From a virus, in IMG/VR virus record IMGVR_UViG_3300042898_001851, positions 1 to 21,913 of that record: 21,913 bases of DNA; one strand, 5' to 3'. The position numbers and the translations under genes were made by a program. The notes beneath the pieces are model-generated. The model was not told where the DNA came from and made no database searches. It saw only the letters and a list, made by a program, of their open reading frames with translations. Below are positions 1 to 8,285 of this stretch, piece by piece (the stretch's first letter is position 1; every line of letters begins with the position of its first letter).

Positions 1-1580
1 ACGTCACCTACAAAATCAGCAACATCACCGATTGCGTTAGAGACTTTCTCTGGACCATACTTAGATAACAAATCTAAACGTTGCATTAAAATTCTACGTA
101 GAATAGCACTAGCAACAGGACTATCAATATCGTCACCACCGTCTAACATTCCTTCTTCTACACCGTGCTGACTCTCGCCTATTTCAAGTTCGCCACGAGA
201 AGCCATTCGGTTTTGTAATTTATCAAGTTTGCCTGCCTGTAGCATACTATCAAATTGTGGCAGCATTTGAGCAAGAGTAGCGGTGTCCATTTCAATATCA
301 AATTCGTCTTCTAGCTTCTCTTGCCAATTTCTTATTCTTTCATTCTCTGGTGTTCCAGTAGGAGCCATGACTACTGCTTTTAGATATGCCATTGCTAAAT
401 CTGTTTTGCTCGGTTTACCTTCCTGCACTAACTCATCTTCTTCAGGGATTCCAACTGGATTCAATGCTTGTTGTCCGCCATCACCTTCTTCTAAGTCAAA
501 TGCATCTAGTCTAGACTTTTCTGTTGCTTGATTGTGAGCCAATGTTTCTGCACCAGGAGCTTCTACTAAACTATCTGCCCATTCAGCTAGTTCACTGACT
601 TCTTTCATCTCACCTAAGTTCTTGCTTAGTTTATTAAGAATTGGCATTACTGATTCGATACGAGGATCCAATGTTTCTTGTACAAACAATTCATTTAGAT
701 TATTTTGCTCATCACCCTCGTTCTCCATCAATGAAGGAGTCCATGATTCAAAGTATGTGTTATAACCACGACTGCCGCGCAACTTGCTTAGTGATTCACG
801 CAATGATTGATAGTGATTCAACCCTTCATTAACTAGTCTTTGTGCTGACTCGTTGAATTGATTACCGCGAACAGCACGAACAAATCCTGCCATCTTTGAG
901 TATTCTTCACAGATAGACTTTAAGTGATTCCAACGATCATCGTTAGGGATTCCACCTTCTGCTAAATGGCGTGCATATACTTGTGCAAGGCCGGGCTTAT
1001 TTGTAGGAGAAAGGAATCTTTCACCTTCTGTGTTCTCTAAGAAAATCTTAGATACATTACGATATCTCTGCTCGCCTTCTTGAATTTGGCGAGAATGTTG
1101 TAGGATAATCTTTACTGTAGGTACAGCATCACTATAGCTTGCTGATTTGCCCATTGGATAGTATCCTTCTGCGATTTGTTCTTTCTTCTTCATATAAGTC
1201 CTTTGTGACATGTCACTGTCAATTTTTTCTTTGGGTTCTAATTTAAAGCTCAATTGACGAGCATGGGCCCACTTTTTTAAATGTCTTAATAATCCGTACC
1301 AGCTATCATCAAACTGTGTTCCGGGTGTTCTCTCGGACGCTTTGTTTGCTAGTTCCTGGTCATAGTATAATGTTAGATTTTGAGCACCATCGACGGATAC
1401 CCAAGCATCATCTATCTCTTTGTCACCTTGGGTGAATGTAAATTTGAATACATCAGCTTCTTCCGGAGGCACAGATTTTCCTGCACTAGCAACATCACTG
1501 TCTCTAGGTACTGGATTGTAACCGCGGGAATTCAAGAGATCGTATAATTTACGGTTTAAAGAATCATTTTGTATTGGCAT
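1..1580 (-). CDS. Large hypothetical phage protein, 3' end outside the window
   Basis: Open reading frame of at least 526 codons that runs off the left edge without a stop. It starts at an ATG at 1580, ten bases after the terminase stop. The protein begins MPIQNDSLNRKLYDLLNSRG and is hydrophilic, with several acidic low-complexity stretches (for example around residues 335-365) and predicted helical segments. There is no signal peptide, membrane segment or enzymatic motif that I recognise. Its place directly downstream of terL in the same direction, next to fibre-like and tag-sharing genes, suggests a virion or assembly protein; that is inference from position only. The start is supported by the short gap to terL and the lack of a better in-frame start. 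Confidence is high that it is a gene and low on function. Confidence 0.85.
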   Translation of the reverse strand, partial: MPIQNDSLNRKLYDLLNSRGYNPVPRDSDVASAGKSVPPEEADVFKFTFTQGDKEIDDAWVSVDGAQNLTLYYDQELANKASERTPGTQFDDSWYGLLRHLKKWAHARQLSFKLEPKEKIDSDMSQRTYMKKKEQIAEGYYPMGKSASYSDAVPTVKIILQHSRQIQEGEQRYRNVSKIFLENTEGERFLSPTNKPGLAQVYARHLAEGGIPNDDRWNHLKSICEEYSKMAGFVRAVRGNQFNESAQRLVNEGLNHYQSLRESLSKLRGSRGYNTYFESWTPSLMENEGDEQNNLNELFVQETLDPRIESVMPILNKLSKNLGEMKEVSELAEWADSLVEAPGAETLAHNQATEKSRLDAFDLEEGDGGQQALNPVGIPEEDELVQEGKPSKTDLAMAYLKAVVMAPTGTPENERIRNWQEKLEDEFDIEMDTATLAQMLPQFDSMLQAGKLDKLQNRMASRGELEIGESQHGVEEGMLDGGDDIDSPVASAILRRILMQRLDLLSKYGPEKVSNAIGDVADFVGD

Positions 1581-1590
1581 AATCTATTTA

Positions 1591-3138
1591 TCAACTTATC
1601 ACAGCAAAGAAGGGCAGGGGTTCAATGTATTCATCATGGTCTCGGATTTGTTCTTCTAATTTATAGTGATAGTCTGATAATTCCTGCATCATTCTGATTG
1701 TTAATAGACTGGCCATGACTAAATCGTCTGTTTCACCAATTTTGGCTGCATAGCTTCCACCGGACGCAATAAATGACTTTAACTCAGATACTAAACTCCT
1801 GCTGTTTATTGTCAATTTTCTGCTTTCAATCAAAGTTTTGAACTTAGCACATGCCGCTAGTTTTACTTTTTGCGTTGTATTGAAGCCTTTACGCTTTTTA
1901 CCTTTTTCACTCAAAAAGATTCCGGGGATATTGCTTTCTCCGTATTCGTGAAGTGATATTAAGGACGCTTCTCCAATGCTATTGTTTTCAATTGAATAAT
2001 AGATATTGCTTGCTTCACCGGTACAATCTTCAATATACTTGTTTATTTGAGCCATTAGCTTAACTTGACTTGGAATGTCAGTTTTGTTGTGTTTCCATTC
2101 ACCTACTTGAGTCGTAGTGTTAGCTTCAAATATCTGTATCGCTGCCGGATCTCCGCCTGTACCTAAACTTGGGTCTAGTGCAACTGTATATATGTTACCT
2201 TTGCTAGGTTTCTTGTACCAACGAACTTGGCCCATGCGACTAACCGGTTCAACACCTTCGAGGTCGATCAATGTTGTGGCTGCAATTAATGTCTCATCAG
2301 CAATAATGAACTCACAACCTATCTCTCGACGGAATCGATCTTCGCCTAGTTGGGCTTTCATCTCTTGTGCCCACTTTTCGTCTCTGCCCGGTTGCTCAGT
2401 GTAGTATGCTCTGTATGCTCTGAATCCGTTTACACCTAATTCAGTTTCATTTCCATATGAATCTTCACACTTGTTAGCTTGTTTCCAAATCAATGCAAAT
2501 TGGTCTTCGTCACTGTTAGGTGTGCTTGTGATAATTGCTTTACCACCAGTAGATAAAGTAGGTGTGATAGAAGTCCAGAACAATTCAGCAATGGAAGGTC
2601 TAACGAATGCAAACTCATCTAAGTATAGCAATGAAATAGACATACCACGACCTGTATTTTCTGTCGTGGTTGCTGAAACGATACGAGATCCGTTCTCGAA
2701 ATCTAAAGACCCTTTATTATAAGTGGTCACACCTGCTTTAATGTGATCGGGACAGGCCTCGTATGCATATCGAATTCGTTGCATAATTTCCTGTGCGCCA
2801 GTGTACTTGTGGGCCGCAATAAGAATCGTGCTATCGGGCACGAACATAGCGTACCAAAGTAGATATCCTGCGGCTGACGTTGATTTGCCTGACTGTCGAG
2901 GCATAAGACTAATGCTGAAACGATACTTGTGATATGTTTCGATTAATCGTTTTTGGTACTTCCATGGATGATAAATCATGCTACCCTTAGTAGGGTGCTG
3001 AATCATAAAGAAGTTATCCATAAAGTAAAGATAACCGGAATCCGGGTCGCAACACTTAACAAAATCGTCAAGGTCTTTTTGAGTCTTGAACTTTGTTTTC
3101 GTGTAGGGCGTTTTAACTAATGACGGTGATCCACTCAT
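1591..3138 (-). CDS. terL: Terminase large subunit (T4 gp17 type)
   Basis: Packaging motor ATPase and headful nuclease that docks on the portal and pumps DNA into the prohead. Of 515 residues, the N-terminal ATPase shows a Walker A loop (MPRQSGKST, 79-87), a Walker B (LYLDEF, 171-176, with catalytic E175) and a coupling motif (TSTPNS, 204-209). The C-terminal RNase H-like nuclease has the expected acidic residues: D322 in ALDPSLG, E384 in IENNS and the pair D471-D472 in ETDDLVMAS. It is about 95 residues shorter than T4 gp17, but all catalytic motifs are present. No small terminase subunit is visible nearby. An AAATA-type element lies just upstream of the ATG. The family call is very secure. 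Confidence 0.97.
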   Translation of the reverse strand: MSGSPSLVKTPYTKTKFKTQKDLDDFVKCCDPDSGYLYFMDNFFMIQHPTKGSMIYHPWKYQKRLIETYHKYRFSISLMPRQSGKSTSAAGYLLWYAMFVPDSTILIAAHKYTGAQEIMQRIRYAYEACPDHIKAGVTTYNKGSLDFENGSRIVSATTTENTGRGMSISLLYLDEFAFVRPSIAELFWTSITPTLSTGGKAIITSTPNSDEDQFALIWKQANKCEDSYGNETELGVNGFRAYRAYYTEQPGRDEKWAQEMKAQLGEDRFRREIGCEFIIADETLIAATTLIDLEGVEPVSRMGQVRWYKKPSKGNIYTVALDPSLGTGGDPAAIQIFEANTTTQVGEWKHNKTDIPSQVKLMAQINKYIEDCTGEASNIYYSIENNSIGEASLISLHEYGESNIPGIFLSEKGKKRKGFNTTQKVKLAACAKFKTLIESRKLTINSRSLVSELKSFIASGGSYAAKIGETDDLVMASLLTIRMMQELSDYHYKLEEQIRDHDEYIEPLPFFAVIS

Positions 3139-3155
3139 AGATGAGTATTTAGCTT

Positions 3156-3848
3156 TTACTTGATATCAAGTGGTCTTGCTTTAGTCGCAATAATACAGTA
3201 AAACTTTTCACGAACCTTTTTAGGTTCTCCGCCTGCAGGGTCAGCGATTCCAAGGTCAAATTCTAAACTGTTTAATACATTAACATCGAACCCGGTTCTA
3301 TTTAATAGGGCTAGTAACTGTTGTTCACCTAGAATACTATAGTGATTCAAGTTCCATTCATGCTTACGCTCACAATCGGGAGCAGGTACTTCAATATAAA
3401 TCTTGCTACCTTGTTTCAATACACGATTGTATTCCATCAAACTAAAGATAGGATATGGACTATGCTCTAATGCGTGACGCAAGAAGATGAAATCTACTGA
3501 CTCGTCATGGTACCCATCTTTTTGAGGCAAAAAGCTTAGGTCGTATTTTGAAATCTTATGCCCTTTGCCTTCACATAAGCTAATGTCACCGGGGCTAAGT
3601 GTTACACCAGTAACATTTGCATATTCTCTGGCTTTCATTTCATCTAAGAAATAACCCGGACCACAACCCAAGTCTAAAATTTTAGCATCCTTAGCTAAAT
3701 TCAATGGGTCAATGTAGGTTTTTACAACCTGAGTAGTTAGTTCTTTGTGAAATTGGCTGTCACCTTCATCATATATGTGTGCTGTATACAACCATTCGTT
3801 GTAAAACTTTAACTTGATGAGGTCTATTGTTGTGTTAATATCAATCAT
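3156..3848 (-). CDS. Class I SAM-dependent methyltransferase (Methyltransf_11-like)
   Basis: A 230-residue protein with the class I methyltransferase fold. Motif I (ILDLGCGPGYF, about residues 59-69) binds S-adenosylmethionine. The post-motif region has the usual DFIFLRHALEHSPYP segment, followed by VLKQGSKIYIEVPAP. The HALEH signature is typical of small-molecule, sugar or lipid methyltransferases rather than of DNA base methyltransferases, and no DPPY/NPPY motif is present. It sits 17 bases upstream of terL in the same direction. The substrate cannot be told from sequence. Given the aminosugar-type genes at 7.2-9.4 kb, a role in modifying a glycan or a virion component is possible but unproven. 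Confidence 0.85.
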   Translation of the reverse strand: MIDINTTIDLIKLKFYNEWLYTAHIYDEGDSQFHKELTTQVVKTYIDPLNLAKDAKILDLGCGPGYFLDEMKAREYANVTGVTLSPGDISLCEGKGHKISKYDLSFLPQKDGYHDESVDFIFLRHALEHSPYPIFSLMEYNRVLKQGSKIYIEVPAPDCERKHEWNLNHYSILGEQQLLALLNRTGFDVNVLNSLEFDLGIADPAGGEPKKVREKFYCIIATKARPLDIK

Positions 3849-3901
3849 TGATGATCCTGTAAATCTGATAGAATTACTTATTCATCAAATGACTGTATAT
3901 A

Positions 3902-4276
3902 TTATTTTCTTTTATAGCCTTTAAAGGGTTTGACTAAGCTCTTAGTGTTTCCGCCGGGTAATTCTTGACTACGTAAGTCACCATTGTTTAAGTCTTGGTG
4001 TGCAGACCCTACAACTCGATATGCCATTTTAAGCATGTTTGCTTCTTCTTGTGTATAAGGTGCTGCAACGTCATGTCTTCCTGCCCAACTCTCGCTGTCT
4101 ATTTCAGGCATGAAAGTTCCGTCAGTTGAGGCTGCAGCCATCATAATCCTGTTCAGTTCATATATTCGATCTGCATAATTTTCATCACGAAACTTATGCA
4201 ATCCTACAGTAGATTGGCTTTTTCTTTTACTTAGTTTGCCAATTTTGTTCTCGTTTATAAATTCTTCGGCTCTCAT
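3902..4276 (-). CDS. Unknown protein with shared N- and C-terminal tags (paralogous tags, copy 1)
   Basis: A 124-residue hydrophilic protein of unknown function. Its first residues, MRAEEFINEN, and its last, VKPFKGYKRK, closely match those of the gene just upstream (4273-4680), while the cores differ. The N-terminus resembles the T4 capsid-targeting peptide MKTYQEFIAE, and the INE triplet fits the (I/L)xE cleavage rule of T4 prohead protease gp21. An internal, capsid-packaged protein is therefore a reasonable hypothesis, not an established function. Its start ATG overlaps the stop of the upstream gene (ATGA), which indicates translational coupling. The start is fixed by that overlap and by the shared tag. 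Confidence 0.8.
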   Translation of the reverse strand: MRAEEFINENKIGKLSKRKSQSTVGLHKFRDENYADRIYELNRIMMAAASTDGTFMPEIDSESWAGRHDVAAPYTQEEANMLKMAYRVVGSAHQDLNNGDLRSQELPGGNTKSLVKPFKGYKRK

Positions 4277-4680
4277 TTTCTCTTGTATCCTTTGAAAGCT
4301 TTGACAGGAGACGAATGCATTGTGTCATCCATTTCATCACTGCTAGGTGTACTGACTAATTTTTTGCCGGATTTGCCGACCTTCTTCAATGCTTGGTCAA
4401 TAGTTTTACCAATCTCTTTGTCAAACTCAGATGATATAACTTGATTTTCTCCCCAGCTACTTTCTGCCCTAAAATTAGGCTTATGACCATTTTGTACATC
4501 GTCATTACCGCTTTCTCCTCTTACTGCGGCAATTGCTACACCAAAACGATATAAATCATAGAAGTCATTATTCTGTAACTCTGGAATAACATACGTGTTG
4601 GGGAGAGACTTAGATGCTACGTCTAAGCCGTCATGAACATCACTAAGTTTTTGTTCTGCTATGAACTCTCTAGCTCTCAT
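4273..4680 (-). CDS. Unknown protein with shared N- and C-terminal tags (paralogous tags, copy 2)
   Basis: A 135-residue protein of unknown function that begins MRAREFIAEQ and ends VKAFKGYKRK, the same terminal tags as its downstream neighbour. Codons differ at many third positions within the tags, so amino-acid identity rather than recent DNA duplication is being kept. The IAE triplet after EF matches the T4 gp21 cleavage consensus, and EFIAE is identical to the end of the T4 capsid-targeting sequence. The core shows no enzymatic motif that I recognise. It overlaps both neighbours by four bases (ATGA), in a coupled trio with the fibre-like gene at 4677-5213. The structural or internal-protein role is inferred. 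Confidence 0.8.
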   Translation of the reverse strand: MRAREFIAEQKLSDVHDGLDVASKSLPNTYVIPELQNNDFYDLYRFGVAIAAVRGESGNDDVQNGHKPNFRAESSWGENQVISSEFDKEIGKTIDQALKKVGKSGKKLVSTPSSDEMDDTMHSSPVKAFKGYKRK

Positions 4681-5213
4681 TCCGATCCTTCGGTTGTGAT
4701 GGCTATTTCATCTTGTGTACTCATTACTGAACCTGCTGAAAACCCATCAAGTGCTATCATAGGACCATTTATTAAATCAGCACTGGTAATTTGATATGAG
4801 ATGTAATGATATATAGTAGTGTTGGCAACAGGGTTTACTAGTACTCTAACATTGCCGGCTGATACATCCATATTGTAACTACATAATGCGTTACCCTCAC
4901 GTGATGTACCGTACCCTGAAAATTTTACACCACCTAAGTTATTGGTAATTGCCGATGACAATACTACGTTTTGCATATCAATTGTACCGGGGTCGTAACT
5001 GCGTATTTGTATCATACCTTGCGTAAACACATTAGCTGGATGTTCTAAAATCACTTGGTCAGGTGTAAGGCCTACTGTAACTGATTCTGCAATATTGAAT
5101 GTTGTTGCGAAAAGGTTAGCAAAATTATTGTTAACTTTTTGAAAGGCTACCCGTAACGGATCACCTTCACCGTCGTTAGGTAGTGCGCCTATATTGATTA
5201 TTTCTTGTGCCAT
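4677..5213 (-). CDS. Phage tail-fibre/neck-type structural protein (probable)
   Basis: A 178-residue protein whose N-terminus (INIGALPNDGEGDPLRVAFQ, followed by KVNNNFANLF) carries the widespread PNDG-GDPLR-AF-K-N-NF signature, found at the start of many myovirus fibre, fibritin-like and baseplate-associated proteins. The rest is rich in T, N, V and S with beta-strand-like periodicity, as expected for a trimeric fibre. There is no signal peptide or transmembrane segment. The start has an AGGAATAACC leader upstream of the ATG. It heads a coupled cluster with the two tag-sharing proteins downstream. Virion structural protein is fairly secure; the exact position in the virion is not. Confidence 0.75.
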   Translation of the reverse strand: MAQEIINIGALPNDGEGDPLRVAFQKVNNNFANLFATTFNIAESVTVGLTPDQVILEHPANVFTQGMIQIRSYDPGTIDMQNVVLSSAITNNLGGVKFSGYGTSREGNALCSYNMDVSAGNVRVLVNPVANTTIYHYISYQITSADLINGPMIALDGFSAGSVMSTQDEIAITTEGSE

Positions 5214-5236
5214 GGTTATTCCTGAATACTATTTTG

Positions 5237-5244
5237 TATTTATC
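5237..5244 (-). promoter_or_regulatory. T4-late-type promoter element (GATAAATA)
   Basis: Reading on the minus strand, GATAAATA matches the T4 late promoter octamer TATAAATA at seven of eight positions. It lies 23 bases upstream of the fibre-like gene start and leaves room for a ribosome binding site (AGGAA). It overlaps the stop of the lipoprotein gene upstream. It is a candidate only, because AT-rich sequence makes chance matches likely. Confidence 0.4.
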
Positions 5245-5515
5245 TCTCTAACCAAGTCTTGGGTTGCTGAATGATGATTTGGCGTTTGCCTCGTTGAATT
5301 TCTTGTAATGCTCGTATGGCTTGTAGCTTTACTTCGTTATCAGAACTTTTAACCATTTCAATCAAGGCTGCAATTCTAGCAGCCTCTGCTACAGTAGCAT
5401 CACGACTTAATGATTTTTGTGCTTCTACATAGGTTTCATAGTGATTAACTGTTGAACACCCAGACAAAGCTAAACAAATTGCTAATAATATGCTATTATT
5501 TTGCACTATCTTCAT
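5240..5515 (-). CDS. Small lipoprotein of the lysis region
   Basis: A 91-residue protein starting at the ATG at 5515; a longer frame upstream only reads through the end of the preceding gene. It has a short N-terminal hydrophobic segment (ILLAICLALSGC) ending in a lipobox with Cys near residue 20, so it should be lipidated and membrane-anchored by signal peptidase II. The mature part is helical, with an AAEAARIAALIE-like stretch, and ends in a basic tail (GKRQIIIQQPKTWLER). It overlaps the preceding lipoprotein by 20 bases, and its position after the spanin pair points to a cell-envelope or lysis role. It could be the true outer-membrane spanin or an accessory lipoprotein. The family is not recognised. 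Confidence 0.7.
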   Translation of the reverse strand: MKIVQNNSILLAICLALSGCSTVNHYETYVEAQKSLSRDATVAEAARIAALIEMVKSSDNEVKLQAIRALQEIQRGKRQIIIQQPKTWLER

Positions 5516-5762
5516 GAATTTTCTTCTGTTCGCTATACCACTCTTGCCATCCATCTACCTTAGTTGAGCACTCATAATATAAAGAGTAGTTATGTACGAT
5601 GACTTTTAGCATGTCAGTTATCGCCACTTTGTCTCCCTCAATTTTCTTTAGGCTTTCGCACTTTTTCATGAGTTCAGGTGTAGCGTTGGGGAATTTCTTT
5701 TGAACGGGTACTGTAGTAGAGCATCCAGCTAAAAATAACAAGGCAATGAATATGTATTTCAT
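5496..5762 (-). CDS. Lipoprotein, candidate outer-membrane spanin (Rz1-like)
   Basis: An 88-residue protein with a clear lipoprotein signal (MKYIFIALLFLAGCSTT, lipobox LAGC with Cys14) followed by a short hydrophilic periplasmic part that contains two further cysteines. It is read directly after the two-TM coiled-coil protein at 5759-6256 through an ATGA overlap, the usual order of inner- then outer-membrane spanins. Two-component spanins fuse the inner and outer membranes at the last step of lysis. The proline-rich character of lambda Rz1 is absent, so the call rests on the lipobox, the size and the neighbour. A second lipoprotein follows at once, which leaves some doubt about which one is the partner. 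Confidence 0.6.
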   Translation of the reverse strand: MKYIFIALLFLAGCSTTVPVQKKFPNATPELMKKCESLKKIEGDKVAITDMLKVIVHNYSLYYECSTKVDGWQEWYSEQKKIHEDSAK

Positions 5763-6256
5763 TTCTTATCAACCTTATTCAATTCAGTTGCCAGATTGTG
5801 TATGTCTATCATTTCTTTAGGTACGGGGCAATTTTCAATGTACTTAATGACTTCTTCCCGTCTGATTCTCTCTGGGCCTTCGACTTCTTTGATTACTTCT
5901 TTAGTGTTCCATCTATCAACATACTTGATAATGTCATGACCCTTTTCTCTAACGATCTTAGTCTTTTCCACTATCTTTTCTTGTATCTCTACATTTTTTT
6001 CACTAGACTTTGTTTCTGCCTGTGCTATTTTAGCTTCCATCTCAGCAACTTTTAGCTGCCATTCTTTGTTGTCTGCTAATCCACCTTCTAGGTACACCCC
6101 TAGAACAAGTAACAATAGGCTTATGATTTGAATTGCTAATTTATAGGCTTTGACAAAAGGAACAAATCCTAAGGCAAATCCTGCGATTGTGCCCAAAATA
6201 CCTAATCCAAAGATTATGTGTATTGCGGCCTCAGGTAGTATTGATAGTATCCACAT
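5759..6256 (-). CDS. Inner-membrane spanin candidate (Rz-like, two TM segments)
   Basis: A 165-residue protein with two hydrophobic segments (about residues 10-32 and 39-57), then a long charged coiled coil (about 65-130, rich in K, E and Q) and a C-terminal segment with the motif ENCPVPKEMIDIHNLA. A membrane anchor plus periplasmic coiled coil upstream of a lipoprotein is the inner-membrane spanin layout. The second transmembrane helix is unusual, since classical Rz has a single N-terminal one; with two, both ends should face the periplasm. An AAGGA ribosome binding site precedes the ATG. No holin or endolysin is visible in the window, so the lysis set is split or lies elsewhere. Confidence 0.7.
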   Translation of the reverse strand: MWILSILPEAAIHIIFGLGILGTIAGFALGFVPFVKAYKLAIQIISLLLLVLGVYLEGGLADNKEWQLKVAEMEAKIAQAETKSSEKNVEIQEKIVEKTKIVREKGHDIIKYVDRWNTKEVIKEVEGPERIRREEVIKYIENCPVPKEMIDIHNLATELNKVDKK

Positions 6257-6263
6257 AGTATCC

Positions 6264-7223
6264 TTATTTATGCTTTTTGGTTTGTATCATATCCAAAGTA
6301 CAATCACATTTAAATCGAGTACATTCAACTGAATCTAATGCAAACAAGGTTTCATCAAATATTGACCATTTTTCTCCCTCGCCACATACAGCACGTTGTA
6401 TTCTATCATGTGCTATTCGTATGAATTTTTTGCCGGCATCACATGCATACCCATTGAAATTATCTTCCCTTCGTTTTATAAAATTAATAGCATAGTCAGT
6501 CTTTGTTGTTCCGTCATTGTAAACAAAGGTCATTTTACTAGAATTATATGCATATTTTTCTGGTATACTGGATTTTGGTTTAGTATTAAAAGACGGTGAG
6601 AGTTTAATGCTGTGTGCTAATAAGATATTTTGTTGGTGTTCTGAATACTTAGACATTCCAAACTTATCATTTATTTGCTGTAAGTTTACCATTGTGGGGC
6701 AACTATCATAGATTTTATCAAAAGCTTCTACCGCAACATCAAAATATTCAGGAACACATGTTACGTTTGCAGTGACTATTGTTTCAGTATCTTTAAACAC
6801 ATTGATAACATCAATAATATGATTTACATTTGCTTTTTGCTCAGGATGCACACTCACTGCAATAATATCAATACAGTTAGATTCCTTTAACTCTTCCCAA
6901 TATCGTAACGTTCTAGACCCGTTTGTAATGATATGGGTAAAGTTGCCAGTGCTTTTGATAAACTTTAGTAGTTCTATTAGCTTAGGATAAAGTGTAGGTT
7001 CTCCACCTGTTAGTTTAAACCAAACCTTATTATCGCCACTTTGATGAATCAATCTTTTACAGGTGTCAATGTATACATCAATATCTAAATATTTTTTATC
7101 CCCTGACTTAAACTCAGCTGGACAAAAACTACAATCATAGTTACATGTATTACCTAACATCCATTCAACTGTATTATATTGCAGGCCTGTAACTAATTTT
7201 GCTATAATTGGGAATTTACTCAT
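6264..7223 (-). CDS. Radical SAM protein with C-terminal Cys-rich (SPASM-like) region
   Basis: A 319-residue enzyme with the radical SAM signature CNYDCSFC (C27, C31, C34), which binds the [4Fe-4S] cluster used to cleave S-adenosylmethionine. It has a GGEP motif at 73-76 (LTGGEPTLYP) and a barrel-type THIITNGS segment. Five more cysteines near the C-terminus (C261, C280, C301, C306, C308) suggest an auxiliary cluster of the SPASM or twitch kind. It follows the aminotransferase gene after three bases. The start ATG lacks a clear Shine-Dalgarno, and a perfect TATAAATA octamer lies just upstream, overlapping the neighbour's stop. The substrate is unknown; the context suggests sugar, peptide or nucleotide modification. 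Confidence 0.88.
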   Translation of the reverse strand: MSKFPIIAKLVTGLQYNTVEWMLGNTCNYDCSFCPAEFKSGDKKYLDIDVYIDTCKRLIHQSGDNKVWFKLTGGEPTLYPKLIELLKFIKSTGNFTHIITNGSRTLRYWEELKESNCIDIIAVSVHPEQKANVNHIIDVINVFKDTETIVTANVTCVPEYFDVAVEAFDKIYDSCPTMVNLQQINDKFGMSKYSEHQQNILLAHSIKLSPSFNTKPKSSIPEKYAYNSSKMTFVYNDGTTKTDYAINFIKRREDNFNGYACDAGKKFIRIAHDRIQRAVCGEGEKWSIFDETLFALDSVECTRFKCDCTLDMIQTKKHK

Positions 7224-7226
7224 AAA

Positions 7227-8285
7227 CTATTTATAGAAATCAATAACTTTATTCGCAATATATTGTACGTCATTATCCGTCAATTCCGGATACATGGGTA
7301 AACTAATAACGCCTCTACTAAGCATGACACTAGTGCTTAGTAAGTCGGGCCTATTAAATTTGGTTGCAGTAGGTAAATCCCCTAAAACATACTCATAATG
7401 TCTTTTACATTCGATTCCATCAAGCATTAGATGCGTGAAAAGTGAATTGCGATCCGGCAAATACATTACAAATTTTTGATGTGCATGAGGATCTGTAGTG
7501 CCACTAAGACAGGTTAGTGGTAAATCTTTAAAAGATTGACACCAAAATTTAGCAATCTCTTTTCTTCTATTTTGCCATTCATCTATATATTTTACTCTAA
7601 CCAATAGGTGTGCGCAATCAACCTCGCTCATTTTACTATTCGTACCAACATCATGAAAGTATGGCTTGCAGTTATCTCTGTAGCTTGATGCATATAGATA
7701 TAGCTTTTCATCATTAGTTACAATAGCACCTCCGTTGCCGCTACTGTTCAAATTCTTAGTAGGATCAAAACTGATTGCCATGCCACTACCTACATTGCCG
7801 CCGGCTTCTAACCAGTGCTGTGCTCCATCAACAATAATGCCATGGCTATCTTCATACCGCATATCAGGCCAGGGCCTGCGCCCTGCAAAGCCCATGACAC
7901 AATCATATATGCCACCAACTCTAGCCTCATGAGAGATGATGCCGTTTCTGTCAGTGTCTGCTAATTCAACATCCCATCCAGCAGTTAAGAATGCGTTTAG
8001 TGTTGCAGGGTACGTTAAGTTCGGAATACGAACCTTAGGATTGCCTGCCATTGTATCGTTGTGTTTGATCTTTTTATAGCGGGCTATAATTTCAAGTGCG
8101 TGTGTACCACTATGAACAGTAATAGCATACTTGGTTTTAGTCTTGTGCTTTAGCCATTCTTCGAACGACCGAGTGTAATGTCCGCCAACAAGTTGTCCGT
8201 CTTTAAGAGCACGGTGAGTTGCATCTAGCAACTCTTCCCCGATGTTCTTATACTGTCTTGCTAGACCGAAGTGGGTGATTTTCAT
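7227..8285 (-). CDS. DegT/DnrJ/EryC1/StrS-family PLP aminotransferase
   Basis: A 352-residue protein of the sugar aminotransferase family, which transfers an amino group from glutamate or glutamine to keto-sugar nucleotides using pyridoxal phosphate. Visible features are the SGTHALEI cofactor loop (59-66), DGAQHW with D153 and Q156 for the pyridine ring, and the Schiff-base lysine K177 within SFDPTKNLNSSGNGGAIVTN. The C-terminal HQKFVMYL and ISLPMYPELTDND segments are family-typical. The length matches the usual 350-400 residues. It lies two genes after an NAD-dependent epimerase and just before a radical SAM gene, so a nucleotide-aminosugar pathway is likely. Its start overlaps the small gene 8248-8457 by 38 bases. 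Confidence 0.9.
   Translation of the reverse strand: MKITHFGLARQYKNIGEELLDATHRALKDGQLVGGHYTRSFEEWLKHKTKTKYAITVHSGTHALEIIARYKKIKHNDTMAGNPKVRIPNLTYPATLNAFLTAGWDVELADTDRNGIISHEARVGGIYDCVMGFAGRRPWPDMRYEDSHGIIVDGAQHWLEAGGNVGSGMAISFDPTKNLNSSGNGGAIVTNDEKLYLYASSYRDNCKPYFHDVGTNSKMSEVDCAHLLVRVKYIDEWQNRRKEIAKFWCQSFKDLPLTCLSGTTDPHAHQKFVMYLPDRNSLFTHLMLDGIECKRHYEYVLGDLPTATKFNRPDLLSTSVMLSRGVISLPMYPELTDNDVQYIANKVIDFYK
7228..7235 (-). promoter_or_regulatory. T4-late-type promoter element (TATAAATA, perfect match)
   Basis: An exact TATAAATA octamer on the minus strand, formed by the last codons and TAG stop of the aminotransferase gene (Tyr-Lys-stop). It sits four bases before the radical SAM ATG. If used as in T4, transcription would begin at or inside the start codon, giving a leaderless message or none for this gene. 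The coding overlap means the match could be fortuitous. Confidence 0.4.
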
